From: Bilifractor porci
GTDB lineage: Bacteria; Bacillota; Clostridia; Lachnospirales; Lachnospiraceae
Assembly: GCF_009696005.1 (NCBI RefSeq)
Contig: NZ_VUMV01000005.1
Coordinates: forward strand, 62,001-126,000
Direction of reading: 5' to 3'
DNA: 64,000 nt
The notes below the pieces were generated by a model. It searched no databases. It had not been told where the DNA came from and was given only the letters and a program-made list of their open reading frames with translations. Made by a program: the position numbers and the translations under genes. This document shows, piece after piece, positions 1-8,611 of this stretch; positions within the stretch are counted from its first letter, which is position 1, and every line of letters starts with the position of its first letter.

Positions 1-1
1 C

Positions 2-463
2 ATGCAGATCCGGAATGACTACCAGCTGGAGTGGGAGATTCGCGGCAGATACGGCATTGTCGCCCAGAGAGGAACCGGCGTGTTTAACGGAGACACCGGT
101 ATGATTCGGACAATCAGCCCGCAGCTGGAAACCTTAACGGTTGAATTTGAAGACAGCAAAATGGTCGACTACACGTTTAAGCAGCTGGATGAGCTGGAAC
201 TGGCCTATGCCACCACGGTTCATAAGGCACAGGGAAGCGAATTTCCGGCAGTCGTCATCCCGCTGCTGGGAGTGCCGCACATGCTGATGACCAGAAACCT
301 GATCTACACAGCGGTCACCCGCGCAAGAAAATGTGTGGTCCTGGTTGGCAGCGCGGAGATTTTTCGGGAGATGGTTGCCAATCCGACGGAAGAAAACCGT
401 TATACGACTCTCGCGGAAAGAATCCGGGAAATCGGTTCGGAACAGATAAGAGGAGAAGAGTGA
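2..463 (+). CDS. recD2: C-terminal part of RecD2-type ATP-dependent DNA helicase (partial, 5' end outside window)
   Basis: The reading frame is open from the left edge, so this is the 3' end of a longer gene; the first ATG at position 2 is probably internal. The visible 153 residues contain the UvrD_C_2-like end of superfamily 1 helicases: ATTVHKAQGSEFPAVVIPL is helicase motif V-like and YTAVTRARK is motif VI with its arginine finger. RecD2/RecD-like helicases unwind DNA 5'-3' in repair and recombination. The stop is followed at once by comF, whose GTG start overlaps the stop by four bases, so the two are probably co-transcribed. TraA-type relaxase helicases share these motifs, but the chromosomal context with comF favours RecD2. 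Confidence 0.85.
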   Translation: MQIRNDYQLEWEIRGRYGIVAQRGTGVFNGDTGMIRTISPQLETLTVEFEDSKMVDYTFKQLDELELAYATTVHKAQGSEFPAVVIPLLGVPHMLMTRNLIYTAVTRARKCVVLVGSAEIFREMVANPTEENRYTTLAERIREIGSEQIRGEE

Positions 464-1368
464 CCAGACAGGACGAAGGAAGAAAAACTGCAGGAAAGAC
501 AGCAGAAAAAACAGCAGAAAGAGCAGGGGGAAGAATCCGGGAACGGATTCTGTCTGCGGTGTATCCCAGAAGGTGTCCGCTTTGTGACGGAATCCTGTCA
601 GGCGGGGAACCCTTTCTCTGCAGGAAATGCGCCGGGAAGGTGCGGTTTATCCGGGGACCGGTGTGTATGAAGTGCGGAGCCCCTCTTGCGGAGCAGCAGG
701 AGTACGGCGCGGAATCCCGGGAAGACCAGGCCTCTGACAGGGGTTTCCGAGAGGGACAGGAGCGCGGCGCTGATTTCAGGAAGGAGAAAAATTCCGGGCA
801 GGGCTGCAGGGAAATCCTGCTGCCGGAAGAGTCGGCGGAATTCTGTCCGAAATGCAAGGCCGTGCCGCATGCCTTTGTGCAGGGATTCGCGCCGTTTCTT
901 TACCGGGGCGAGATCCGTCAGTCCCTGATGCGCCTGAAATACGGGAACCGGGCCGAGTATGCCCGGTTTTTCGGAAAGGCGCTGGCTGTCTACGGACAGC
1001 CCTGGCTGGAGCAGTGGAACGTGCAGCTGCTGGTTCCTGTTCCGGTTCATCCGTCCAGAGAGCGCAGAAGAGGCTACAATCAGGCCGCGGAGATTGCGCG
1101 GGTCCTGGGAAAAGAAATTCATGTTCCCGTGGAGGAGGACGGCGTCTGCCGCGTAAAGAATACAAAGCCGCAGAAGGAGCTGACGGGTCGGATGCGCCGC
1201 AGAAACCTGCAGGGGGCGTTTCAGGTCCGGGCAGGAACCCGGATGCCTGCCCGTGTGCTGATTGTCGATGATATTTTTACCACCGGGGCAACGGTGGACG
1301 AGCTTGCTCGTACCCTGTACGAATCCGGGGCGCAGGAGGTGTATGCCGCCTGTGCCAGCATGGATTAA
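460..1368 (+). CDS. comF: ComF-family phosphoribosyltransferase-like protein
   Basis: About 302 residues from a GTG at 460 that overlaps the preceding stop and sits just after an AGGAG at 451-455; an upstream in-frame ATG at 331 lies inside the helicase gene and is rejected. The N-terminal half has zinc-finger cysteine pairs (CPLC, CRKC, CMKC, CPKC). The C-terminal half carries the type I phosphoribosyltransferase PRPP loop, VLIVDDIFTTGATVDE. ComF proteins act in DNA uptake/processing during competence, probably in the cytoplasm with primase or helicase partners. An insert of about 45 polar residues lies between the third and fourth cysteine pairs. Pairing with a RecD2-like helicase is common in clostridia. 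Confidence 0.88.
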   Translation: MTRQDEGRKTAGKTAEKTAERAGGRIRERILSAVYPRRCPLCDGILSGGEPFLCRKCAGKVRFIRGPVCMKCGAPLAEQQEYGAESREDQASDRGFREGQERGADFRKEKNSGQGCREILLPEESAEFCPKCKAVPHAFVQGFAPFLYRGEIRQSLMRLKYGNRAEYARFFGKALAVYGQPWLEQWNVQLLVPVPVHPSRERRRGYNQAAEIARVLGKEIHVPVEEDGVCRVKNTKPQKELTGRMRRRNLQGAFQVRAGTRMPARVLIVDDIFTTGATVDELARTLYESGAQEVYAACASMD

Positions 1369-1371
1369 TAC

Positions 1372-1400
1372 TTTCGTAACAGAAGGAAGTGTGCTAGAAT
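1372..1400 (+). promoter_or_regulatory. Candidate sigma-A promoter for the membrane-protein/cdaA operon
   Basis: TTTCGT at 1372-1377 and TAGAAT at 1395-1400 are separated by 17 bases, and TGTG lies just before the -10. It sits 44 bases upstream of the ATG at 1444, in the only gap between comF and the next gene. The -35 is weak. Confidence 0.4.
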
Positions 1401-1443
1401 AAATCCACATGCCGGCCACAGCCGGAACGGAAGGGGATTTCCT

Positions 1444-1884
1444 ATGATTGATGAAAAACGGCTGTATCAGATGATCAGCCTTGCCCGGTTTGAAAATAAA
1501 AACAGGGATAAGGCGCTCCGCATCAGCAGGACCTATCAGAATGACTATATTGCCATGTCGCTTCTGGGTAATTTTGTTCTTACTACAGTTGCCTATATTC
1601 TGGCGCTTGTGCTGTTTGCCATGTATAACATGAATTTTCTTCTGGCCAATCTGAACGACCTGAATTTCAGGCCGATGCTGGCTGTGGTCATTATTGTCTA
1701 TCTGATCGTGCTGGGCGTGTTTTCGGTCATTTCATACACGAGGGCAAAGCTCCGCTATGTCCGCGCGCAGGCAAGGATGGCCGAATATCAGAGACAGCTG
1801 CGCAGGCTGTACAAAATGTACAAGGACGAGGAACAGCTCGACACGATCCGCAAAAACTGGGGGAGAAAAAATCGAGATGAATAA
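1444..1884 (+). CDS. Small two-helix membrane protein of unknown function
   Basis: 146 residues, ATG at 1444 preceded by GGAAGGGG. I do not recognise a named family. A charged N-terminus (about 40 residues) is followed by two hydrophobic segments (about residues 38-62 and 75-98) and then a basic, helical C-terminal tail rich in Arg, Gln and Tyr that looks like a cytoplasmic coiled coil. The end overlaps the next gene by eight bases, so the two products are probably made together and may form a membrane complex. The genes directly precede cdaA-cdaR, which suggests, but does not show, a link with cell-envelope or c-di-AMP physiology. Confidence 0.75.
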   Translation: MIDEKRLYQMISLARFENKNRDKALRISRTYQNDYIAMSLLGNFVLTTVAYILALVLFAMYNMNFLLANLNDLNFRPMLAVVIIVYLIVLGVFSVISYTRAKLRYVRAQARMAEYQRQLRRLYKMYKDEEQLDTIRKNWGRKNRDE

Positions 1885-3160
1885 CGCTTTGGCAAATTTC
1901 CGCGAACAGGTGAAAGAGCTGTACGCGAACTATGATGTGTATATCCGGCCGCTGCTGAAATTCGCGCTGGCGCTGATTATTTTCATGTCCATCAACAATG
2001 AGCTGGGCTATCTGACCATCCTGAACAGTCTGTTCGTCATTGTGATTCTGGCTGTGATCTGTTCGATCCTGCCGGTTAACGGAACGGTAGTGATCGGTGT
2101 CCTTTTGATTATTGCGCACTGCTTCGGGCTGGGCGTGGAGGTCGGCGGTTTCGCGCTGATTATCTACCTGATCATGATTATTCTGTACTTCCGGTTTAAT
2201 TCCAGGGATTCCCTGATCCTGCTTCTTACGCCGGTGGCCTTCCGGCTGCATATGCCGGCGGCTGTTCCGATCGGGGCGGGGCTGCTCCGCGGGCCTTTAT
2301 CCACCATCTCTGTTGTGTGCGGGCTGATCTCTTACGAGTTCATCCATGTGGTGAAGACGGATATTGAGCCGATGAAGAATACCGCTTCCGGCACATCAAA
2401 TCTGCTGGATGTCCTGGAGGCGATGCCGCAGAAGCTGCTTTCTCAGGAAATCATTATGCAGCTGATTACCTTTGTCGTCGTGATGCTGGCGGTCATGGTC
2501 ATCCGGAGGCTGATTACGGTTTACTCCTGGGAGACGGCCATTGTTGTCGGAACCATTCTCTATTTGTTTCTGAATATCGCCGGATCCTTTATTCTGGGAA
2601 TGGGAACAGACATTGTCACGCTGGTGGCTGGAGCGGTCCTCTCTCTGGCTGTCTGTCTGGTCCTCAAGCTGTTTTTCTATTTCCCGGATTACGCGGGAAG
2701 CGAGTACCTGGAGTTTGAGGATGATAAATACTACTATAAGGTCAAGGTTATCCCCAAGGTCCTTCCCAGAAAGAAATCCTTCCGGGAGGACGAGGACGCG
2801 GAAGACGGGGAAGGAGAGGACAACTCTTTTCTGGATGATGACACACAGGAGACGGAGGACGACGGCCTGACCGTTGAGGACCGGCATTTCGGCGCTGTCC
2901 GCGGCCCGGAGGCGGAAAAAACAATCCGGATGCCTTCGGAAGAGCAGATCGAGTCCTGGATCAGCCAGGAAAACAGAGGAAAAACGCTGGGGAAAAAGCC
3001 GGATATTGGCGGAGAGACGATTCAGCTTACGGAAATCCATAAGAAGCCGAGGGAGGAAGAAACCATCGATCAGTTCCGTGAACGTCTGGAAGCCTCTATG
3101 CGGGCGCAGAAGAAAACGGCATCTTCTGACAGGAATCAGGAGGGATCCGGAAAAGATTAA
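1877..3160 (+). CDS. Polytopic membrane protein with long acidic cytoplasmic tail
   Basis: 427 residues from the ATG at 1877, chosen because it overlaps the previous stop; an in-frame upstream ATG lies within the preceding gene. The first 270 residues hold about eight hydrophobic segments. The last 150 are strongly charged (runs of Glu/Asp, then Lys/Arg and Gln) with no hydrophobic stretch, as expected of a cytoplasmic tail. I do not recognise the family. It lies 44 bases upstream of cdaA in the same direction, so it may be a membrane partner in the cdaA operon. A transporter-like role is possible but there is no diagnostic motif. Confidence 0.75.
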   Translation: MNNALANFREQVKELYANYDVYIRPLLKFALALIIFMSINNELGYLTILNSLFVIVILAVICSILPVNGTVVIGVLLIIAHCFGLGVEVGGFALIIYLIMIILYFRFNSRDSLILLLTPVAFRLHMPAAVPIGAGLLRGPLSTISVVCGLISYEFIHVVKTDIEPMKNTASGTSNLLDVLEAMPQKLLSQEIIMQLITFVVVMLAVMVIRRLITVYSWETAIVVGTILYLFLNIAGSFILGMGTDIVTLVAGAVLSLAVCLVLKLFFYFPDYAGSEYLEFEDDKYYYKVKVIPKVLPRKKSFREDEDAEDGEGEDNSFLDDDTQETEDDGLTVEDRHFGAVRGPEAEKTIRMPSEEQIESWISQENRGKTLGKKPDIGGETIQLTEIHKKPREEETIDQFRERLEASMRAQKKTASSDRNQEGSGKD

Positions 3161-3204
3161 GACGTGGAATTGCAGAATTCTCTCAGGAAAGGAGTGGTAA
3201 TACG

Positions 3205-4077
3205 GTGGACGCTGTACTTGGGTGGCTGCAAATCAATGTATTATCCTGGCTGAAGCCGCCAAAGACCATACAGGTGATTGATATCGTACAGATCGCGCTG
3301 ATTGCCTGGCTGGTCTACCGTATGATTCTCTGGATGAAAAATACCAGGGCATATACGCTCCTGCGGGGAATTCTGTTTATTCTGGCCTTTGTGGTGCTTG
3401 CCAACCTTCTGAATATGGAGGTTATTGTATGGCTGATGGGCAACCTGAGTGTTGTGGCGTTTACAGCGGTTGTCATTATTTTCCAGCCGGAGCTGCGAAA
3501 AGCGCTGGAGCAGATGGGACACAGCAATTTTGTGAATTCGCTGATGGCGATCAACCGCTCCCCGGAGGAAAACAAGCGCTTCAGCGACCATACCGTCAGT
3601 GAGCTGGTAAGGGCCTGCTTTGAGATGAGCGAGGTTAAGACAGGAGCCCTTATCGTCCTGGAGAGGGAAACTCATCTCTACGAGTATGAGAATACCGGGA
3701 TTCCCCTGGACGCTGTGGTCTCCAGCCAGCTCCTTGTGAATATTTTTGAACATAACACACCGCTGCATGACGGCGCGGTCATTATTCGCGAGAACCGGAT
3801 TGCGGCGGCAACCTGCTACCTGCCTCTTTCTGACAACATGGATCTGAGCAAAAAGCTGGGAACCCGTCACCGTGCCGGTGTCGGCATCAGCGAGCAGAGT
3901 GACTGCTTTGTCCTCATTGTCTCGGAGGAAACGGGGGCTGTTTCCTACGCGCAGAGCGGAAGACTCCACGCGGCTGTGTCGCCCAGTGAACTGCGCCGGG
4001 CGCTTCAGGAGGCTCAGAAGATCTATGACGACAGTGCCAGAATCCTGAAAAAGGGGAGGAAACGGAATGGGATCTAG
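3205..4077 (+). CDS. cdaA: Membrane-bound diadenylate cyclase CdaA
   Basis: 290 residues from a GTG at 3205 with AGGAAAGGAG eleven bases upstream. CdaA joins two ATP into cyclic di-AMP, the messenger controlling potassium/osmolyte transport and wall homeostasis. Three hydrophobic segments in the first 90 residues are followed by a DAC (DisA_N) domain with the catalytic DGA motif (TPLHDGAVII, about residues 187-196) and the RHR motif (GTRHRAGVGI, about 220-229). Length and order match the CdaA family. It overlaps cdaR by 11 bases, so the regulatory partner is translationally coupled. The window also encodes GdpP, which degrades the product. Confidence 0.97.
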   Translation: MDAVLGWLQINVLSWLKPPKTIQVIDIVQIALIAWLVYRMILWMKNTRAYTLLRGILFILAFVVLANLLNMEVIVWLMGNLSVVAFTAVVIIFQPELRKALEQMGHSNFVNSLMAINRSPEENKRFSDHTVSELVRACFEMSEVKTGALIVLERETHLYEYENTGIPLDAVVSSQLLVNIFEHNTPLHDGAVIIRENRIAAATCYLPLSDNMDLSKKLGTRHRAGVGISEQSDCFVLIVSEETGAVSYAQSGRLHAAVSPSELRRALQEAQKIYDDSARILKKGRKRNGI

Positions 4078-5392
4078 ATTTCTAGCTAAACTGAAGGAAA
4101 ATCTGGGTCTTAAACTGCTCTCTGTCCTGATTGCGGTTGTGATCTGGTATGTGGTTGTAGATGTCAACGACCCGGTGGAGACGGAGTCCTACAGTGTAAA
4201 GATCACGGTGGAAAATGACTCCTATATTTCCAACGGGAAGCAGGTGTACCATATTGATGACAGCTATAAGACGGTAACGGTTTATCTGAAGGGCAACCGT
4301 TCTGTCCTGAAGAATATCAGCGCGGAGGATATTACGGTTACGGCGGATCTGACACAGATTGTGGACATGGATACGGATCCGGTCATGGTTCCGCTGTCCG
4401 CGTCGTGTCCGGGGATTTCCGCTTCCAATATTACACTTTCCAGACAGGCAATACCGATCACCATCGAGACGGTGGACAGCAGGGAGTTCCCGGTTACGGT
4501 GGATGTCGGGGATTCGGAGCCCGGAACAAATTATGAGGTCGGCACGACAACGCCGAATCCGGAAAAAGTGGTGATTACGGGAGCTGCGTCCATTGTAGAC
4601 AGCATTGATACGGTTGTCGCAAAGATTGATGTTACAGGAATGACCCAGAACGGGACGAAGGCCGCGACGCTGGTTATCTCGGATACCAGCGGAAAACAGC
4701 TGTCCGAAGAGACAATCGCGGATGACCTGACCTTTGACGGAGGCGTGCCGGATGTAACGGTCTATGTGGAACTCTGGAAAAAGGTGTCCGGGGTGACTCT
4801 GGATGTGCAGTATTCGGGGACGCCTGCAAAGGGGTACAATGTAAATTCTGTCTCCACGACGCCCCAGACCGTAACGCTGGTAGGAGACGACGAGGCGGTA
4901 GCCGAGCTCGGGGCGGAGGGAAACAAGCTGACCATACCCGCGGACATGATTTCGGTCAGCGGCGCATCCTCGGATGTCACCGCGGAAATCAACCTGGCGG
5001 ATATTCTGCCCGACAACATGCGTGTCGCGGAAAATACCTCCGGCACAGTTTCCGTGACCATACAGGTTCTTTCAGACGGAAGCCGGGAGTTTTCGATTGA
5101 TGTAGACAACATCGAGGTGGATGATCTGAGCGACAGCCTGAGCATCTCTTACGATCAGACAACGGTGGCCGTTATTGTGACAGGCACGAAGAGTGTGGTG
5201 GATGCCATGACGGCCAGTGACATAAAAGTCTCGATAGACGCCAGAAATCTGGAGGAGGGGGATATGGATGTCACCCTGAATGTATCTCTTCCGACAGGGG
5301 TAAGTCTGTCCGAGCCGGTAAATATGAAGGTGCATGTAAAAGCGAAAGCGACGCCTACCGCGACGGAAACCCCGTCATCCGCGGCCGGCTGA
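4067..5392 (+). CDS. cdaR: CdaR, YbbR-domain regulator of CdaA
   Basis: 441 residues, ATG at 4067 inside the end of cdaA. One N-terminal hydrophobic anchor (about residues 15-33) is followed by an extracytoplasmic region of repeated YbbR-type domains, each starting with a motif like PVTVDVG or VSVTIQV and rich in Thr, Val and Asp; four repeats can be made out. CdaR binds CdaA at the outer face of the membrane and modulates c-di-AMP synthesis in characterised Firmicutes. The C-terminus is a short Thr/Pro/Ala tail. In many Firmicutes glmM follows cdaR; here an HPr-like gene and glmS follow instead. Confidence 0.95.
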   Translation: MGSRFLAKLKENLGLKLLSVLIAVVIWYVVVDVNDPVETESYSVKITVENDSYISNGKQVYHIDDSYKTVTVYLKGNRSVLKNISAEDITVTADLTQIVDMDTDPVMVPLSASCPGISASNITLSRQAIPITIETVDSREFPVTVDVGDSEPGTNYEVGTTTPNPEKVVITGAASIVDSIDTVVAKIDVTGMTQNGTKAATLVISDTSGKQLSEETIADDLTFDGGVPDVTVYVELWKKVSGVTLDVQYSGTPAKGYNVNSVSTTPQTVTLVGDDEAVAELGAEGNKLTIPADMISVSGASSDVTAEINLADILPDNMRVAENTSGTVSVTIQVLSDGSREFSIDVDNIEVDDLSDSLSISYDQTTVAVIVTGTKSVVDAMTASDIKVSIDARNLEEGDMDVTLNVSLPTGVSLSEPVNMKVHVKAKATPTATETPSSAAG

Positions 5393-5422
5393 CGCCCTGC
5401 GGACTCCCCGGCAGAGGGAGCC

Positions 5423-5734
5423 GTGAATCAGGAAAAGGGATGTGAGAAGCAGGCGATGATCAGGAAGACAGTAAAAATCACAGATCCCATGGGACTTCAT
5501 CTGCGGCCGGCCGGAAAGCTGTGCGAGGAGGCGGTCCGTTTTCAGAGCAGGATCACCCTGGAGTACAGCAGAGAGGGAGCGCTCTGTACCGCGAATGCGA
5601 AAAGCGTCCTTGGCATTCTTGCGGCCTGCATCGGGCGGGGAGAGACCATTGCCGTCTGCTGTGACGGACCGGATGAGGAAGAGGCGGCCAGGGAGATCCT
5701 GAAGCTTTTTGACGAGATGGAGCAGTCCTGCTGA
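5423..5734 (+). CDS. HPr-family phosphocarrier-like protein
   Basis: 103 residues if the GTG at 5423 (after GAGGGAG) is used; an ATG at 5456 would give 92, closer to the normal 85-88. Both key residues of HPr are present: the EI-phosphorylated histidine in GLHLRPAGKLC and the HPr-kinase serine in ANAKSVLGIL. HPr passes phosphate from enzyme I to PTS enzymes II and, when serine-phosphorylated, acts with CcpA. The sequence is more divergent and Cys-richer than a housekeeping HPr, so it could be a paralogue with a regulatory role. It sits between cdaR and glmS, the usual site of glmM. Confidence 0.85.
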   Translation: MNQEKGCEKQAMIRKTVKITDPMGLHLRPAGKLCEEAVRFQSRITLEYSREGALCTANAKSVLGILAACIGRGETIAVCCDGPDEEEAAREILKLFDEMEQSC

Positions 5735-5811
5735 TCCGTTTCGGGAGGATTGCGGGAGCACGAAACGCGCAATAATCCGCAAGGATACTTTTACAAAGGA
5801 GATCAGTTCGT

Positions 5812-7638
5812 ATGTGTGGAATAGTTGGATTTACCGGGGAGACACAGGCGGCGCCCATTCTTCTGGACGGGCTGGAGAAGCTGGAATACCGCGGCTATGA
5901 TTCTGCGGGACTGGCGGTGTATGACGGAAAAAAAATAAATGTCGCCAAGGCAGTCGGCCATCTGGAGGTGCTGTATAATCAGACACACGGAGGCTCCACG
6001 CTTCCGGGAACCTGCGGAATCGGGCATACCCGCTGGGCGACGCACGGGGAGCCGTCGGTATGCAACGCGCATCCGCATACCAACAAGGACAAGACGATTG
6101 CGGTTGTCCATAACGGCATTATCGAGAATTATCTGTATTACAAGAAGTATCTGATGAAAAAGGGCTACGAATTTGTCTCTGATACAGATACAGAGGTGAT
6201 TGTCCATCTTCTGGATTATTATTATAAGGGGAATCCGCTGGAGACCATTACCACGGTTCTCAGCCGCCTGGAAGGCTCCTATGCGCTGGGAATTCTGTTC
6301 GCGGACTGTCCCGGAGAGATTTTTGCGGCCAGAAAAGACAGCCCTCTGATTGTCGGGGCGGCCGAGAACGCCGGCTTTATCGCCTCCGATGTGCCGGCCA
6401 TACTGAAATATACAAGAACGGTCTACTATCTGCAGAATGAGGAGATCGCCCATCTGAAGGGCGGGGAAATCCATTTCTATAATATCGACGGGGACGAAGT
6501 GCAGAAGGAGCCCCGCAAGATCGACTGGGATATCCACGCGGCGGAAAAGGAAGGCTATCCGCACTTCATGCTGAAGGAGATGAACGAGGAGCCGAAGGCT
6601 GTCTCCGATACGCTCAGTCCCAGGATCAAGGATGGGAAGATCGTCATAGACGAGCTGAATATGACGGACGAACAGATACGCGCGGTGAAAAAAATATTTA
6701 TCGTAGCCTGCGGATCTGCCTATCATACGGGAGTGACCGGAAAATACGTCATGGAAGGACTGGCGCGTATCCCAGTAGAGGTGGATCTGGCATCCGAGTT
6801 CCGCTACCGGAATCCGATTCTGGAAGAGGGCACGCTTGTCATTGTGATCAGCCAGTCCGGGGAGACGGCGGATTCCCTTGCCGCGCTCCGCGAAGCAAAA
6901 AGCAGGGGAATTGCCACGCTGGGTATTATTAATGTCGTGGGAAGCTCTATCGCCAGGGAGGCAGATAACGTCATGTACACCTGGGCCGGGCCGGAGATTG
7001 CCGTTGCGACGACCAAGGCGTACAGTACGCAGCTGATTGCGCTCTATCTTCTCAGTATTCATTTCGCGGAGGTCAGAGGAAAGATCAGTGCTGACCAGAC
7101 GGCCGGAATGATTGAGGACCTGAAGCAGCTTCCGGAACAGATTTCCATGCTGCTCAGCCACCAGACCAGCATTCAGAAATTCGCGAACCGCTATCTGGCT
7201 GCCGAACATGTATTTTTCATCGGGCGCGGAATAGACTATGCCATTTCTCTGGAGGGTTCGCTGAAGCTGAAGGAAATTTCTTATATCCATTCCGAGGCAT
7301 ACGCGGCCGGAGAGCTGAAGCACGGGACCATCAGCCTGATTGAAGACGGGCGTCTGGTTGTCGCCGTTATGACGCAGCCGCAGCTGTTTAAGAAGACGCT
7401 CAGCAACGTGGTGGAAGTGAAGAGCCGGGGGGCATTTGTCATGGCGGTCACCACCGTGGGAAATACAGAGGTGGAAAAGGTGGCTGATTATGTCATCTAT
7501 ATTCCTGAGACGAATCCGTATTTCGCGAATTCTCTCGCGATTATCCCCCTGCAGCTGTTCGGGTATTATGTGTCCATCGGAAGGGGACTGGATCCCGATA
7601 AGCCGAGGAATCTTGCAAAGTCCGTAACGGTAGAGTAA
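5812..7638 (+). CDS. glmS: Glutamine-fructose-6-phosphate aminotransferase (isomerizing)
   Basis: 608 residues, ATG at 5812 after AAAGGAG. It makes glucosamine-6-phosphate from fructose-6-phosphate and glutamine, the entry to UDP-GlcNAc and peptidoglycan. The N-terminal class II glutaminase starts MCGIVGFTG with the Cys2 nucleophile and contains GIGHTRWATHG and HNGIIENY. Two SIS sugar-isomerase domains follow, with VACGSAYHTG, SQSGETADS and SEAYAAGELKHG; the protein ends SVTVE as usual. Only 77 bases separate it from the HPr-like gene, too few for the roughly 150-nt glmS ribozyme, so feedback must work in another way. Confidence 0.98.
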   Translation: MCGIVGFTGETQAAPILLDGLEKLEYRGYDSAGLAVYDGKKINVAKAVGHLEVLYNQTHGGSTLPGTCGIGHTRWATHGEPSVCNAHPHTNKDKTIAVVHNGIIENYLYYKKYLMKKGYEFVSDTDTEVIVHLLDYYYKGNPLETITTVLSRLEGSYALGILFADCPGEIFAARKDSPLIVGAAENAGFIASDVPAILKYTRTVYYLQNEEIAHLKGGEIHFYNIDGDEVQKEPRKIDWDIHAAEKEGYPHFMLKEMNEEPKAVSDTLSPRIKDGKIVIDELNMTDEQIRAVKKIFIVACGSAYHTGVTGKYVMEGLARIPVEVDLASEFRYRNPILEEGTLVIVISQSGETADSLAALREAKSRGIATLGIINVVGSSIAREADNVMYTWAGPEIAVATTKAYSTQLIALYLLSIHFAEVRGKISADQTAGMIEDLKQLPEQISMLLSHQTSIQKFANRYLAAEHVFFIGRGIDYAISLEGSLKLKEISYIHSEAYAAGELKHGTISLIEDGRLVVAVMTQPQLFKKTLSNVVEVKSRGAFVMAVTTVGNTEVEKVADYVIYIPETNPYFANSLAIIPLQLFGYYVSIGRGLDPDKPRNLAKSVTVE

Positions 7639-7687
7639 GACAGGACTTTTCAATTTCACAATTATCAGATATACTTATTCCCTGTAA

Positions 7688-7715
7688 CCGGATTCCGTAA
7701 AATGCCGGAATCCGG
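7688..7715 (+). terminator. Strong hairpin after glmS, possible attenuator/terminator
   Basis: CCGGATTCCG at 7689-7698 pairs with CGGAATCCGG about seven bases later. No long T-run follows, so it may protect an RNA end or slow polymerase rather than terminate fully. Confidence 0.4.
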
Positions 7716-7768
7716 ACCGGGGCTTTGCAGGGAGCCCGGAAATTCAACTGGAGAAGGAGTCAGGTATC

Positions 7769-8125
7769 ATGAGTCAGGAAAAGGTTGACGCATACAAGAA
7801 GGAAAAGAAAAACCGTCAGAAAATCATGAAAAAGGAGAAATGGGTACGCCGGCTTGAAATTTTCGGCACGCTGGCGGTTCTGGTGGTATTGATCGGCTGG
7901 TTCAGTGTGGCAGTTTATCACAACGTAACAGCGAACGAAGAAGCCAGTGCGGCGAACGTAACGACAGAGCTGCATCTGGACGCTGTGGATGAGTATAACC
8001 AGAAGCTGAGCGAGGCACAGAGTGCCGGTACGGTTGCCGCCTCTTCGGACCAGTCCGGCGAGTCGGTTACGGCGTCTTCCTCCGCGCAGGAAGCAAACAC
8101 GGACTCTGTGGTATCTGCGTCCTGA
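7769..8125 (+). CDS. Small single-pass membrane protein, unknown function
   Basis: 118 residues, ATG at 7769 after GAGAAGGAG. A Lys-rich cytoplasmic N-terminus (about 28 residues) precedes one hydrophobic helix (about 30-50) and an extracytoplasmic tail that is rich in Ala, Ser, Thr, Glu and Gln and ends in low-complexity Ser/Ala. I do not recognise the family. A 130-base gap and a hairpin separate it from glmS, so it may have its own promoter. A terminator follows directly. Such short tailed membrane proteins are common and poorly characterised in Lachnospiraceae. Confidence 0.75.
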   Translation: MSQEKVDAYKKEKKNRQKIMKKEKWVRRLEIFGTLAVLVVLIGWFSVAVYHNVTANEEASAANVTTELHLDAVDEYNQKLSEAQSAGTVAASSDQSGESVTASSSAQEANTDSVVSAS

Positions 8126-8143
8126 TCATTCGGAAAAGAACAG

Positions 8144-8173
8144 AAAAGAGCGGGCTGTATGGCCCGCTCTTTT
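8144..8173 (+). terminator. Intrinsic terminator
   Basis: AAAAGAGCGGGC at 8144-8155 pairs perfectly with GCCCGCTCTTTT at 8162-8173 around a six-base loop. The A/T flanks make it usable on both strands: it ends the glmS-side operon and may also end the convergent cold-shock transcript. Confidence 0.9.
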
Positions 8174-8226
8174 GTGAAATGCTGAGTTAAAGCTGTATTA
8201 CCGCTTTCTTTTATCAGAAAAAATGA

Positions 8227-8427
8227 TCAAAGCTTAACAACATTGGCAGCCTGCATTCCCTTTTTGCCTTCTACAAGGTCATAGGTCACTTCCTGGCCGT
8301 CTGTAAGGGTCTTGTATCCGTCACCCTGGATAGCAGAGAAATGTACAAATACATCCTGTCCATCCTCTCCGGTGATGAAACCGTATCCCTTCTCAGCTTT
8401 GAACCATTTAACAGTTCCCTTGTTCAT
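8227..8427 (-). CDS. Cold-shock protein, CspA/CspB family
   Basis: 66 residues beginning [18 protein letters not shown], with the RNP-1 motif KGYGFI and RNP-2 motif VFVHFSAI of the single cold-shock domain. Csp proteins bind single-stranded RNA and DNA and act as RNA chaperones. Length is normal for the family. A GGAGGT lies just upstream of the ATG. The gene is monocistronic: its own promoter lies upstream and a bidirectional terminator lies below its stop. Confidence 0.97.
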   Translation of the reverse strand: MNKGTVKWFKAEKGYGFITGEDGQDVFVHFSAIQGDGYKTLTDGQEVTYDLVEGKKGMQAANVVKL

Positions 8428-8475
8428 TTTGAAGTACCTCCATACTTGCGTAAAAGTGTTAAAAAAACTGTGTTA

Positions 8476-8505
8476 AGTATAGTCATTTTCTGGCTAAATT
8501 GTCAA
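8476..8505 (-). promoter_or_regulatory. Promoter of the cold-shock gene
   Basis: On the minus strand TTGACA (8500-8505) and TATACT (8476-8481) are spaced by 18 bases. This gives a leader of about 45 bases before the ATG, shorter than the thermosensor leader of E. coli cspA. Confidence 0.75.
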
Positions 8506-8555
8506 GAGATTTCTGGACATTCTGCGCATCATCTGCGGGGCCGCAGACCCTGTTC

Positions 8556-8584
8556 TTGAAAAGCGCCTGCCCTTCCATTATACT
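8556..8584 (+). promoter_or_regulatory. Promoter of the pyr operon
   Basis: TTGAAA at 8556-8561, 17 bases, TATACT at 8579-8584. The leader to pyrC is only about 20 bases, so there is no room for a PyrR-type attenuator in front of pyrC. Confidence 0.75.
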
Positions 8585-8611
8585 GTGGGGTAAGAAAAGA
8601 AGGGATAATTT

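Noticed and set aside
5735-5811. glmS ribozyme
   Set aside because: The gap is only 77 bases and shows no ribozyme core.
5803-7659. A 618-codon minus-strand frame opposite glmS
   Set aside because: It mirrors glmS exactly and has no start signal or motif; glmS is beyond doubt.
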